From Vanessa cardui (lineage: Eukaryota > Arthropoda > Insecta > Lepidoptera > Nymphalidae): a DNA stretch of 64,000 nt. Made by a program: the position numbers and the translations under genes. This document shows, one piece after another, positions 1-12,800 of the stretch (positions are counted from its first letter, which is position 1; the number at the start of each line of letters is the position of its first letter). Location of the stretch: contig NC_061134.1 of assembly GCF_905220365.1 (NCBI RefSeq), positions 13,221,001 to 13,285,000 of the forward strand, in the 5' to 3' direction. The notes beneath the pieces were generated by a model that worked only from the letters and a program-made list of their open reading frames with translations, was not told the DNA's origin and ran no database searches.

Positions 1-1202
1 AAAACAATTCTAGGTATTATTGTTTTCCTGTTTAAAAAGTGAGTAAGCCAGTAGCAAAGTATAAAGTTATTGATTTGGTATATTATACAGCGCTAATGTA
101 TATGGCCGATGGTGCCTGTACATAAATTACTATCAAGTGTTACAAGTTGAATTGTCATTAAACTTTAACACTATGGTTATGATATTTAATTTTAGAATTT
201 CCTCACACGGGCCTTGTGGCTTCTCATTTCTGCGCCAATCGAACAAAGTTATTGCCGAGACGGGGATTCCCCGTCTTTCGCGCACGGTTTGAGTCAATGA
301 ATTGGTTTTTTATTATAATTATCATAGTGTTGCCAGACCACTCTGAAATTTTAAATTAATACTACTCACGCGTATGAAAAATATAAAGGAACTTGTAATA
401 TTGGGTACAAAGTTTTCCACTTATAGGGCCGAAGCCGACGATAGTAATCGAAGTCGCCGAAATTTAACACCACCACTAAAAAAGGATCATACGTAGTGAT
501 TTAAATCAAGTCAAATTTAATAAACGAAACCATGATAGACGCGCCTTTACGTAATCTCTTATCGACACTGATCTTGATTGACTATCAATAAGTAAGTATC
601 TGTCGATATTCTCATCTTCGTATTTATCTATTGCTGTGACGGCGGCTGATAAATGATATATAGTAATATGTAATCTATATAGATAAAAAAATGGGAATGT
701 CTGTTTGAGCCACCACGCGACTGTCATATTGAGTACCTTCCACCAACGATTTAATATCACAAAAGCTGCTTAATACATAATTAATAAGTTTTAGTAAATA
801 ATGTGAACAATAACTTTTTTTTTTAATTTATACGTGCATTGTGTAGCGGGTTCAGCTTGTATATTTTTATATAAATTATTCAGCCGAGTGCATGATGAGT
901 CTGGTCTCGTGCTGTAATGTGTGTGCATTACACAAACTTAAATAAATATGGGTGATATAACCCACACATTTGAAAGACACAAAATAAATCTATCATCAAA
1001 CAGACTCAACTGCAAAGAAAAAGTAAATATTAATATATATTACAGATCGTTAAAAATAATGTTTAAGTTTTTAGTCGACAACATGTAACAGCAAAATTCG
1101 CTTGGTCTAGATATTTTGATTATTTATTTATTTTTAATTGTGGCTTTTATTTGTACTAAAAGATTAAAGATATTTTGATATTAAGTCATTAAATTCGAAG
1201 AT

Positions 1203-1547
1203 ATGACAGTTCAACGGGCGGCCATGTTTGACGTTTACGGGTGCGATCACCAATGTTTGTGTGTTCCAAGTAGTAATTGCTTAATAATAGGAGAAATTAA
1301 ATCGAAACTTATTCATAATAAATTATTAATAGACGATAAAACATATTTTCTAGTAGTTTTAATTATTTTCACGACCGGATTTTTTAATTTAGTAAATGAA
1401 CATTTACGCACTCATTTCATTGGTAATTCAAAAACAGTCACGAATATAACTATATATTTTAGTTATTTATTGTTATTTAGCGAAGCGGAGAGTACAGGTG
1501 AGTACGTCGTCACCAAAAAAAGAGATGAGGATCGCATAGACGCATAA
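1203..1547 (+). CDS. Doubtful 114-codon open frame
   Basis: This is an open frame from ATG with a hydrophobic stretch in the middle (residues about 48-62, rich in V, L, I and F). A consensus splice donor (gtgagt) sits at about 1499, so the first ~99 codons could be a first exon. Codon use is AT-rich like the surrounding DNA, and I recognise no family. A chance frame is at least as likely as a gene. Confidence 0.15.
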   Translation: MTVQRAAMFDVYGCDHQCLCVPSSNCLIIGEIKSKLIHNKLLIDDKTYFLVVLIIFTTGFFNLVNEHLRTHFIGNSKTVTNITIYFSYLLLFSEAESTGEYVVTKKRDEDRIDA

Positions 1548-1623
1548 CGACATTAGTTGCAGCATTTAACTGCATCATAGGTAAACATAATGTACGCCAT
1601 TTTATCTATATTAGTACACTGTA

Positions 1624-1815
1624 AATGCTGTCGAAATGCTTGGCCCTTGGAGTAGTGGTGCAAAAAGCTTTATCAAAAGTATAACACCTCGCCTCATTGC
1701 CTCCACTGATGACAGGAGGGCTGGTTCGTTTTTTTGCCCAGAGGATCGGAATTGCGATGTAACGGGGAAATGCTGTTGCATTCTTGCCATCATTCCACGC
1801 GGTCAAGATTTATAC
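1624..1815 (+). mobile_element. Retroelement-derived coding fragment, copy 1
   Basis: This ~190-bp segment recurs at 4222-4400 and, in the opposite orientation and shorter, at about 57385-57450. Read with one frameshift at a T run it gives the peptide DRRAGSFFAQRIGIAM followed by a stop. That is the kind of conserved tail I associate with repetitive insect elements. It is frameshifted and interrupted, so it is a dead fragment. The element class is uncertain. Confidence 0.5.
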
Positions 1816-2419
1816 AGTTACTAGTTTTAGTTCATATTTGTATATATATTTAAGCATTTAATGTTATTAATTCTTATGTTAATAAATGATATACCTAACC
1901 ATTAATACACTTTGTGATTGATATGAAAATGTCTATGCGGACAGTTGTAAGCCATCTTTTACGTTTATACACTTGACAATTGATAAGATAAAAACGCACT
2001 AAGATACTACGTGATAAACACGCCTTCAATTTATGAGATACTAAAACATACTACAGTTGTAAGTCGTAATACGTATTGAAATGACAGCTGCCTAGCATCA
2101 TAGTAAGCTACGTAAAGTAGTCGTCGTAAGATTCGAGCAGTGCTGATTAACTATCAGACTAATTTGCTATGCTAAATGCTAAGGCATTTGTTTAGTAAGA
2201 TGTTTCTTTATCACTTTGAGAAAAAAACAAACGAAACTTAAAATCTTTATTAATTTCTACAAAATATTTTTTTTTAATTTATTGAAGCAAGTGCAATTTG
2301 TGTAATTGAAACTCCTTTATGCTTTAGAAGTATTATATTATATTAGTATATTTTAAGGAAGTTTAGCTTCTAAATTGTGAAATTAAGTGTAGATAACGAA
2401 TTCATATTCCAAGATTTAT

Positions 2420-5400
2420 TCAAGATTCTTCCATTTGCTGAAGAACTGTGAAGAACGTGTACGATGCCTTAATAATCTGTAAAAAAATAGAACTCTGTAA
2501 TTTAATAATACTCATGCTTTACATTATTATGTTACACACGGGTAAATGATGCTTAAAAGTGTAGCGAAGTAAAAAGTCAAATTCAAATTAGGAATACACT
2601 TAATTTTCATATGCACACCGTTGTCTGCACACATCGCCTGATCTTCGATCATATATGTTTTGTTTCATTTGAATATGGAATATGTTCGAATATCGAAATA
2701 TATCGAATACAGCGTGAAGGATACAAAATGTATTTGTGTTTGAAACATTAAAATACGAGCTTACTTGGTTTAGGGCATCTGGTACTCTAAGTACCACCCA
2801 CTCATCAGATATTCTACCAAAGAACAGTACTTAGTCAATAATAACTGGTATACAAATATCTGTATTTCAGTTTGAAGGGTGAGTAAAGCCAGTGTAACTA
2901 AAGGCACAAGGGACATAACATCTCAGTTCTCAATATTGGTGGCGTATTGGCGATGTAAGGAATAGTTAATGTTTCTTACAGTGCTATTGTCTTTGGGAGT
3001 CACTTACCATCAAGTAGCTCGTTTACCAACCAATAGCATAAAAAAATTAAACTATATATAACGCTATCAGTGTTACATTACAAATTGAAGATAAAATAAT
3101 ACGTACAGACATAAAAGACGACAGCGACAATTCCGTGAAGCCGGCAGCAGTGAGCCGAGCCGCACGTCCCGTTCTTGTCATCACGAGCAGAAGCGAACGT
3201 CGTATCGGTACACTACAATTGTACCAAGGGCATTCGTAAGCTGCACCAGAGACAGCTTCACTCTGTAAACGTATATCAAACTTATTGTTTGTCCAAAAAA
3301 TGAGGCGCCTGACGCCGTCTCTGGAGACATTCCAATGCATATTTGTAAAGATACATCTACAGATTTTTATACAACACACGATTAGATATGGATTTATAAA
3401 CGTGTTTATAATAGAGATTTATAACAAATTAAAATACGAGTCAAGCATATCAAATGCTGATATCTATCTATACATGCTATCTCCAGTTCTTACTGGGCCG
3501 TCGTGTTCACCCAGAACATTAGAAATTTAATCGGTTATATGATTCGATGATATAGCAAACTTTGCTAATGATTTTATTTTGAGTACCTAAATCATGTACG
3601 CAAGTATGAACCGGCCGTAAATTGTTGTTAATAATTTATTTACCTCCTCAACCAACTGATTTCCTTGATAGCAGTAGAGGAATACTTGCAGCATCATAAC
3701 CGTCAAATAAGCCACCATAGATATGACGCGAGCTAAGCTGGTGGACTCCTGAAAATTAATAGAATAGAATAGAATATAATACTTCATAAAATGATTTCCA
3801 AATACATATATGCTATCTACCAAATTGCGTTATCATATGTTGGTGGCAGTGGCTCAGTTTCACAAATATACTTCAAGCTATATCTTCTGAAATCAGAGAG
3901 AATATCCTTGACGTGTTACCCCAAATTCAAATAAAAACTTACAAACGCTAGCTGATATGCGGTCACGCATATAATGATCATGGAAACGCAAAACTGCGCG
4001 AAGATAGATGCCGAGAAGCAGTTCTGCAAAAGTTTCGTCTGAGCCAAGACAGTCTGGTGACGGACCACGCAGTTTTGCAGACGTTCAGAGACGATGTTAC
4101 TACTTGTGTCAGTCATGACACCCTAAAACAAATATTCCATAGTATTAGATAACTAGTCTATGTAACTTATAGGAAAAAAAAAGATATAAATATTCTTATG
4201 TCAAACTACTTTTTTGTTCCATTTGCTGTCGAAACGTTTGGCTCTTGGAGTAATTGTTCAAAAAAAAACATCAAAACTATAACATATCGCCTCCACTGTT
4301 GACAGGAGGGTTGATCCGTTTTTTGCCCAGAGGATCGGAATTGCGATTTAATGGGGAAATGCTGTTAGCATTCTTGCCACCATTACACGCGGTCAAGATT
4401 TGTACACTAAATAGTTGTAAATATTTAATGTTATTAATTCTTATAGTCAAATAATGTTATTACTTATAAATAAATATCATAAATTAAGAAAACAATTATT
4501 TCGTTTTTTCTCGCTGATAAATTGTGTGTGACTAATGTTCATATTACATAGTCATCATGACTTTCTTTAAATGTATATAGTTTTTATGTAAGTGCTTGCC
4601 GTGCTATTGAGTTATCGCAGACCAACGGGATCAGTATTAAATGCATTCAATAAATGACATGTTTAAAATTGTTGTTTTATATTTAAACAGTCATTATGCC
4701 CGTGGCATTTGTTTTTCTTTTTGATTGTACTGATCTGATATGTTTTTATTACCTGACAGAATCTCAATTTAAGTTGCTGGATTATTACTTTTTCTTTATT
4801 TTTCAATAATGGTATTCATAGGCAAAATAATTATAACTTTTCTTTGAAATATATGTATTATTATTATTTTGTTTATTTAATTGAAATAAAGTAAACATTT
4901 AAAATTGATCGTTGCATCCAAAATTAGAAGCTTAAGTTAGGCTTAGATTGATGAAACTGTGATTTTTTTAGGAAACCATGCAACTTTTATACAATATTTA
5001 AATAATTATACCTTATTCGAAACCTCCAAATCATGACACAACGTCCGTAGAGATAACGCCAGCAGTCTTAACCGGCAGCGGCATTGACATATTAGCGACG
5101 TGACCAGGGTGTCCAAACTTATGTTGACTGCAGCCGCCAATGATACAGCTATAGTCTACACACACGAAAAATCTCAGTGCCATAACCCATAAGCGCGGTA
5201 CATCACGCGCGGTGTAAAATCAAAATCACAATAAACTTTATTCAAGTAGGCCTTTACAAGCACTTTTGAATCACAGTCATTTAACAATTAAGTGAAGCTA
5301 CCACCGGTTCGGAAAGTAGTTTTCTATGCAGTACTTTTGCACCAAGTCTCATAGACGCTCTAAAGACAAACTGATATGATGTACATATATAGTATAGTAT

Positions 5401-8018
5401 AGTATTGAGATAGTGTATTCGATGGTAGTTCGTAGTATCATACAACCTTTCCTTGCAGAAGAAAAGGCACATTCAGCACAAACATATTCTGTTAGATTTT
5501 ACAAATCTATGCAAACTTTGATCTGATACAATTAATTTTTAAACAGGATTACAAATAGCATTTACAGATTTACTCTCACCATTTAGAGACAATACATAAA
5601 AACTTGATTTTAACGAGTATTTGGAAATTGAAATGAAAGCATAAGCTTTTTAATATACACCTGATGTGCGTAGGTCAGTTGATAAGTTGGTGTTTTTGAA
5701 GTGTCGTATGGATACCTAAAAAGGAAAAGTTTATATTATAATCACAATGAAAACTACCAAATTAAATAATCTTGGTTTTCTACGCTTGCAATTAATTTTC
5801 TGTGCATTGGAGCATACTAATGAAGAAGATATCAGTCCAAACGTGTTTTTCTTTAATCGTCTTGAATGTTTTTCAAAAACACTTCAGTACAGATTTCAGT
5901 TTTACAACTTTATTAAATAATATTAAAGTATAATATTGTCCTTGTTATATTTCTGAGGAAGGATCTTTTCTCATCTTACATCAAATAACCAAGTATAAGG
6001 AAACAAAATTGCTCAAATTAAATTACGCCATACCTTTTCAAGATTTTGGGACTTTTCTTTTACCATAATTAATTTTAAGTTTGTAATATGATTTTTGTTG
6101 ATTAAGTTTTATTTTTTTGAATAATAGTTACCGCCAGCGCTTCCACCACGTCTAATGTCTTTGGAGCTGCAGTTGTACTTTGTTATTCAGTAAGTAAGTA
6201 GGCTTTTACAATCACTTTTAAATCGTCATTTTACAATTATGTGAAGCTACCACCAGTTGGGAAAGTCGATTCTACCGAGAAGAACCGGTAAGAAAAGAAC
6301 ATCTCTCATCATTCATCTCAAAAGTAACTATCTCTGGGCCAAATTTAATTCGATTTTTCAGCCTTTATACTTTGTCTTACATTCCTGCAAGTTAGTTAGG
6401 ATAGACTCGTGAGGAATATCTGTTATCAATACACAACTGCGTATTATATTATTAAAATACTTACCAAGCTCGCAAAGGCAGTTGATTTTTCTCAGCGCTG
6501 GACGCCCACCCGAACACAGTCGTATATGACAGAACCAAGTACACCGAAAGTAGTTTGGTAGTCTCCCTGTCACAGCTAAACGATAAATATTATAATTTAC
6601 TCGATGTTTGAGCAAATATGAGTATTTTTTATGTCACTGGTTAGCGGATTGGCAAATAGCTACATGATGGTAATTATAACCACTAACCATAGATATTATT
6701 ATAAGAAATTTTAATCTTTCCAAAAATTCTGAATACTTTTTGACCTTTGTGTCTGTACATAGGCTTACTAACCCTTCATAATACAATAATGCTTTGTTTG
6801 ACTCTAGAATATCTGATGAGTGGGTGGGACGGGCTTGCATAACGCCCTACCACCTTGTAAAATCTTTCATCGAATCCGTCTATTTTGGAACTTCCTAACC
6901 CAGGAAAATGAGTTTACCCACCTCCTGACAATCTCTTTGCCTGTCTGCCTGCTCTCATTACAGAGTTCATCGTTCGTCTCTTTTAACATTGCTCGAATTA
7001 TATTCTTCCTCCACATCGCATTTAGTAGCTTAAAATAATACAATTTTACTTATTTTAAAGGATATTTCTTATATTTGCTTTTTTTGACAAGTGTAGTCGA
7101 AAAACCTCATATGCCTTTCTATTTTATCAATTACCATAAATGAAATTTGTCGAAAAACTTGCTATTTTGAGTGTTTTAATGTAAATTATTAATTAATAAA
7201 AAATAAATTTAAAGTAGTAAACGTAAAAGTATTTCAAAATTGAAATTTCTGATAAATGCTTTAAGCAAAAATCTGATTTATTTGTTTGTTCTGTAAGAGA
7301 TTTTCAGTCACCTTGGTCCCCAGAGCAAGATTTGTGAACAAAAGGAATATCGTAGCAGTCATCAGAGGTAAGTTGCCCCAGACCTGGATGAGGTCACCGA
7401 CTTGTACAATGATGTAGATACCTATAATAACAGCAGTCGATTTATAGTCAAATTATGTGAGAAAAAACAATAATATTAAACACAAGTTTTTTCATTCGAT
7501 TTTTATACTATCTAGTCTTCCCGGCCGGTAAAATAAGAATTTATTTTCTTTCCGATTGCGGCGCTACTAGCAGTTTTACAAGTTTACAGGATTTATTATA
7601 TTTATAATTTAATGTCTATCTGGATTTTTACTAATTATCACTAATGATTATGTTTTGATAATATTTAGGAGTAATTAATATCTCAAATAGTAGGTAGGTA
7701 GTAAAAGACAGATTTAAAGGTAAAACCTAAAATATTATTATAAATGGGCAAGTAACTCTGTAAGCTAGTACAAAATAAATTTATTTGATTTTAGTGATAG
7801 GAAATCAAAATCAAATAACGGAATGTCAAACAAATAGTAAATATTTAAGTCCGAAGGTTGATCTAACACTTACCCAGTATAAACATCAATATGAAAAATG
7901 AATAAACATTATAGAATAATTTCTTCCAGCCGGTATAATTCGGACCCCATATACCAAACACCAGGAAAACCATTAATGTACATCTCAAGGATAGGTTTAC
8001 GTTTTGTAAGAGTTTCAT
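2420..8018 (-). CDS. Odorant receptor (7TM insect OR), tandem copy A; probably disrupted
   Basis: Insect odorant receptors are seven-helix ligand-gated cation channels that assemble with Orco in olfactory neuron dendrites. Exons in transcript order: 7874-8018 (starts MKLLQNV), 7264-7421, 6465-6575, 5661-5715, 5012-5155, 3943-4122, 3644-3748, 3107-3262, 2420-2476 (ends QQMEES, stop). All junctions are GT/AG. Family landmarks are WGNLPLMT in exon 2, LPLRAWYPYDT across exons 3-4, AAYECPWY and LTAAGF in the next-to-last exon, and a short last exon IIKASYTFF. The oddity is exon 2: it reaches a TAA at 7261-7263 just after INQIFA, where copy B continues ~19 codons before a phase-2 donor. No donor in A fits exon 3. 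Either this is a pseudogene with one lesion or splicing is unusual. AATAAA overlaps the stop codon. It lies 1.8 kb downstream of copy B in the same orientation. Confidence 0.85.
4222..4400 (+). mobile_element. Retroelement-derived coding fragment, copy 2
   Basis: This is a second copy of the 1624-1815 segment, lying in the intron between exons 3943-4122 and 5012-5155 of receptor A. Here the T run is one base shorter. It is also interrupted by stops and is clearly non-functional. Confidence 0.5.
5219..5335 (-). mobile_element. LINE/SINE 3'-tail repeat inside a receptor A intron
   Basis: The segment begins with a stretch of the type caaaatcacaataaacttta and continues through aagcacttttgaatc to aagctaccaccggttcgg. 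This 3'-end repeat also occurs near 6186-6300, 20741-20872, 27351-27430, 29651-29735 and 48721-48960, in both orientations. This copy lies in the 505-bp intron (5156-5660) that receptor A has and receptor B lacks. Confidence 0.6.
6186..6310 (-). mobile_element. LINE/SINE 3'-tail repeat
   Basis: Diverged copy of the same tail repeat (gtaggcttttacaatcactt through gaagctaccaccagtt to gaagaaccgg). It lies in the receptor A intron between exons 5661-5715 and 6465-6575. Confidence 0.55.
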
Positions 8019-9814
8019 GTTGAAATATTGTCGTATTTCTTGACATATCGAATTTTATGTCACTATATATGATTTCGAATTCCATTGTTATTTGGAAGGC
8101 AGGTGTAAAAAACAATTTATGTTAAAATGTAGGAAAATACTAGAAGGTAATTGTAATCACAACGTAATACGATTACAAAGATTGCTTTATCCAACGAAAA
8201 TGATCTATTAATCATTTGACTTGATCGTAACACCCACGATTATTATCTTCAACACGGAAAGGGGAAGATGCAGGATAATTTTGTTGTACTTCATTTGTGG
8301 TGCAGCAGATTTTGTTTTTACAAGATAGTGATGTCTTCACTCAGAGAAAAAGATCCAAAGATTACGGTTTACTTCGTAGCGTGTGTTCCACACATACTAT
8401 CAAGTATACATACATATATGCTAACCAAGTAACTGATTTGAAGAATCACAACTTCAGCGCCACTGTCTTCACTTTTCCTTTTATCATATACATTGGGGCA
8501 AGGGATTGTGACTTAATTAATTTAGTAATTTCAATATACTTTAAAGTGCTTATACTACAGGTCCCGATATATATACTAGCAAAAAGTGAAGCTCGTGAAA
8601 CTCGCCCCTATTAACGTGGAATTTCCACGTGACAAATGCCGCAGAACACCGTTAGCCGTTCCAGTAGGTATTCATCAGTGTACAAAATTATACTACTACT
8701 ACCTTAAGATATACAGAAATAGAAGGTTGACATATTTTTGCGAAGTCATCATTCAAAATGGTCATAATATCATCGATACTACTTAAGATAGGGGTGACGT
8801 AAATTTGAAGATAATCAGCATACAGGTAGTAGTAAATGATAGAGATAAGTGTAGAGAAAAAAAAGAGATACCACTTAGAGGGACATACAAGCACGTTGCG
8901 TTCACGACTACACTTGGTGACAAATGGCGCAACAATAATTCAGGATGCGCACGTTCGGGGACCAGCAATATATTTTACGTCACATAGACTCAGGTTTGCG
9001 CGTCATTTTTTAGGACAAAATATTCCTTACTTTCAGTTTTTTATTCATCGCTTACGTCTTACATGTTTGGTGACGTCATGTCTAGAGACCTTAGTCTACC
9101 CGTGACCACGAACACTGCAAAGTGCTCGAAACGTCGGGATGTTTAAAAATAATTAATATACGCGATTCATCCGTTATAATTAGTTTTATTTAAATGTGTA
9201 ATAATCGCGAAAATTTAAGACAACATTATGTCTAGAGACTTTGTCCCCAAGCAAATACGAGACAAATACTGTCAAATTCTAGATTACAATAATATTGACC
9301 AAAGGCCAAAAAGTAGGAACCTTTTGGCCTTTGGTCAATATTATTGTAGCTTCGGGTGATATTTAAATTCTTCTTTTGATCCCTTATCTTGTATAAAAAA
9401 TGTTGTCGACAGAAGTTTATTTATGTATGTTACGTGCAACTTTAAACGTAAGCTACGAGTCCAGTGTAAACTAATAATTACGACACATATGTAATTAGCA
9501 CCCCGCCGGCGTTGGTACGCCTCCATAATTATCAACGGAAAATACATTAGGCGATAATATTTAAATTTCATTTAATTTCATATACTCTATTTACGTAGAA
9601 TTTGGGAAAAATTCAATTAGGCTGATTTTTATAGAATTTCTAAAAAAAATATCAATTTGTATTCGATTACAACTAATTCATAATTTTTATTACTAAAATC
9701 GACTTTGATTCGATAAATTGTGCAAACTATTTATTCAAAGGTATTTCCCTTATAAGATTAATTAAAACGTTCTATTTGTGAATTTTCACAGTGAAGAATC
9801 TTTTTCTAAAATTT
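8019..9814. promoter_or_regulatory. Spacer between the two odorant receptors
   Basis: This 1.8 kb holds the downstream region of receptor B and the upstream region of receptor A. I see no further OR exon in it. It contains the perfect hairpin at 9285-9348. At 9730-9735 an AATAAA on the minus strand, 80 bp past the stop of receptor B, is its likely poly(A) signal. Overlapping short frames on both strands at 8586-9105 look like chance frames in repeat-like DNA. Confidence 0.4.
9285..9348. repeat. Perfect 27-bp inverted repeat with a 10-nt loop
   Basis: The left arm 9285-9311 and the right arm 9322-9348 are exact reverse complements. The loop is agtaggaacc. The core palindrome pairs gaccaaaggcc with ggcctttggtc. 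It could be a foldback or MITE remnant or a transcribed hairpin. Confidence 0.9.
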
Positions 9815-12800
9815 CTAATTTCTCTCGTTGACTTGTTGCAGCAACGTGAACATGGAATACGACGATTTTATAATCTGTAAAAGAAAACAAATACTTGAAA
9901 ACGAACCAAAAATTAGAACCTAATACCTTTAATGTTATTTTTGTTTTTCATTCCGTAAATCCAAATAACATAAGCTACTAGCGACCCGCCCGGGATTTGC
10001 ACGGGTGAAAAGTTCAACTTAAGCGCAAAAAAAATTCAAGACAACACTGAAACTTCTAAAATGATCAGTGTTTGTCTAATATATTATACATGTATTATAC
10101 ATTCCTCTTGAATCACTCTATCTATTAAAAAAACACATCAGAATCCGTTACGCAGTTTTAAAGATTTAATCATACATACATAGAGATATAGAGGGACAGA
10201 GAAAGAGACTATGTTTTATACTATGTAGGTAGTGATGAATGAAAAAAGTTGACGAACGAATTCCTCTTGTTCCATATAACGATTTGGAAAACCTTTTTTT
10301 TTACATATGATGATGAAACGATTTACGAATGGGACCTTTTATCATTAGTCCGGTTACTAAACTTACAGCCATAAATGAAGCTAATGACAAAGTAGTGAAG
10401 CCTCCAGCTGTGATCTTGGTGACGCGACGACATCTCCTCATCAGTATAATTACAGATCGACGCACGCTCACACCGCACGCGTACCACGGGAAATCGTAGG
10501 CTGCTCCAGCGACTTCTTCACTCTGAGGATTAAAAGCATTTATTGCTAGACCTTCTATAACCAACACACTTTTGACAAATACATCACTCGTATACAATGT
10601 TGCATTTTTCTCATTTAAGAAATCCATGACAACATTTGTTACGCTACTTCTCCTGAGTCACTGTTTTTATTTCTGGTACGTATAATAGAGTACTAAATAA
10701 ATAAATATAATTCTTAAACTGCAATTTTTAAGGATATTATAATTACGACAATTATTGTCCTTTACAGTACAAACAGCGAGAATTGCAGAATTTAAGCGTG
10801 CTTAATTTGTTTTTGATTCTTCTTGTGACGGAAAAGGTATGAAGAAAATATGCACGTGTTTATGTTAGATGAGAATCTGCATGCATACGTATGTATGTAG
10901 AGTAGCTAATGGTGGAATCTCCATAGCTTTTTCCAAAAGAATAATTGTTGCAATCTTGACTTGTTGTTCAAGTCGCAATCAACATAGGCTTTATCTAAAC
11001 CTAATGGTACATAATTTTAAAAAAATGATGTTGTTCTAAGCGGATAAACGTTCGTCTTAAGTAATTAATAACAATCAATGACAAGATAAACTATATTACC
11101 TCCATAGACAGCTGGTGCCCTTGATAACAATAGAGAAAAACTTGAAACGTCATATTTAGAAGATACGTGCCCATAGAAAACAGACGAACTAGGTTACTGG
11201 TTTGCTGAAATGTATAAACAAATTATCAAGAAACTTCGATTGTAGTCAGGAAATACACTTACGTTTTTATCTAACCATGGGTTAGTTAAATATCTTCTTC
11301 CATCGTATGTCAAATCTATGATGTTAGAAATAGAAATAAAACGAAAGAGAGTTTGTTCTTTGGAGTAAGATTCTTTGAATAGTCAAAACAAAATGAATTT
11401 TCATTTTCTTTGCTAAATGCTCGAAATCGAAAAATATAAATAGTTTTTGATTTCGAGTTGTTTTGTTATTAGGGTTTCATGCAAGTGTATCTCAGTGGCG
11501 ACCATCTTCTTATATTCTACCACCAAATAGCAAGATTTAGCATTTAAGTCTTCCGGTTTGAACGGCGCATGGGTCAGCCTATTTACGAACATGAGGGATA
11601 TAAATTCTTGTCACTGGCGACTTTTTTTATTTATCTTATAAAACCTATATATGTGGGATGACCACATACCATCAGGTTGTCGCTTGTAAGTCACCCAAAC
11701 TTTTAACAATAAATAAAAAAAGATATTAATAAATTACAGAAATTAGCTGAAAAGCAGTGACGCATATAATAACGAGAGAGACTGCGAATTGTCCAAAAGT
11801 CGGTTCCGAAAAGCATTGCTGGAGTTGCTGTGCCGCTTTCAAAGCTTCCTGATGCTGGATCACACATGCTCGGAGACGGATCTTCACTTGATCCTCTTGA
11901 ACTGGTGTCAAGGTGAGAGTTTTGGGTGATGGAGTCAGCGAAATACCAGACGGTGAATCCTAAAAAGTATTTTCAAATATAATATATTATAATATAAATG
12001 TGATAGTAACTCTGTCTCTTTGTCTGTCTTTCGCTCTTTCACGACCAAACCAATGAGCCGAATTGGATGAAATTTGATGTGAAGTAAACTGGACCTTCAG
12101 AAAAGGACATAGGCTTCTTTTTTGCGTAACACTTGATAACCAACCCCTAAACCGCGAGCGTAGTCGCGGGCGACAACTAATATAAAATAAATGTTCTCTT
12201 TACTTAATTCAGAGCAGAGCGCCATCTAGTTATTTTTCCCGGAATCGCTTAAGCCAACTCGCCATGACATGCGATGTCGTAAGAAAAAGAAAACTCTGCC
12301 CTGTATAAAGGTGTCGCTGTTAATTTACATTTAACAAAAGTGTACTTATTTCGAGTGCTTACAAACAAATTCTGTAAAAACAAACTCAAAAATCGATTGT
12401 GAAATGTAAGAAAATAATATTTTTGAGGTTTTAATACATTAAATGACTACGACAAAGTACTATCGATTATATTGTATGAGTATACATATACCTAATCTTT
12501 ATTTTTATTATTATTAGCGGGTCACATTGGTTTCGCAAGTTTGCAATTTCTTGACAATATAATCAGAAGTGCAGAAGTATTTCCTTTCTAAGCAAATATT
12601 AAAGATATATCTTTATTTAATACCGACATAAAATAGAAACCAATACGTACAAATAAAGATCAAGATAACTTTGACACACCACAAGTATTACTATTTTTTA
12701 TAATGTAGAAGTGAATGGAATGCATAAGGCTTTATCATTGTTATTATTAATCCTACTCACTCCGATTAGATAATCTTCATTACACAAATTCTTCAATGAG

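Larger units (their letters stand above)
1..2419. other. Intergenic AT-rich stretch with repeat fragments
   Basis: No convincing gene here. An open frame on the plus strand (1203-1547, 114 codons) is described separately. A retroelement-derived fragment lies at 1624-1815. The rest is AT-rich with only short chance frames. The 3' end of the minus-strand odorant receptor begins at 2420. Confidence 0.6.

Noticed and set aside
506..760. 84-codon minus-strand open frame
   Set aside because: No domain, no splice partner and AT-rich codon use; an internal charged stretch looked interesting but has no other support.
8586..9105. Overlapping 60-90 codon frames on both strands
   Set aside because: Frames on opposite strands of the same DNA, no shared family, repeat-like context (tgctcgaaacgtcggga type sequence).
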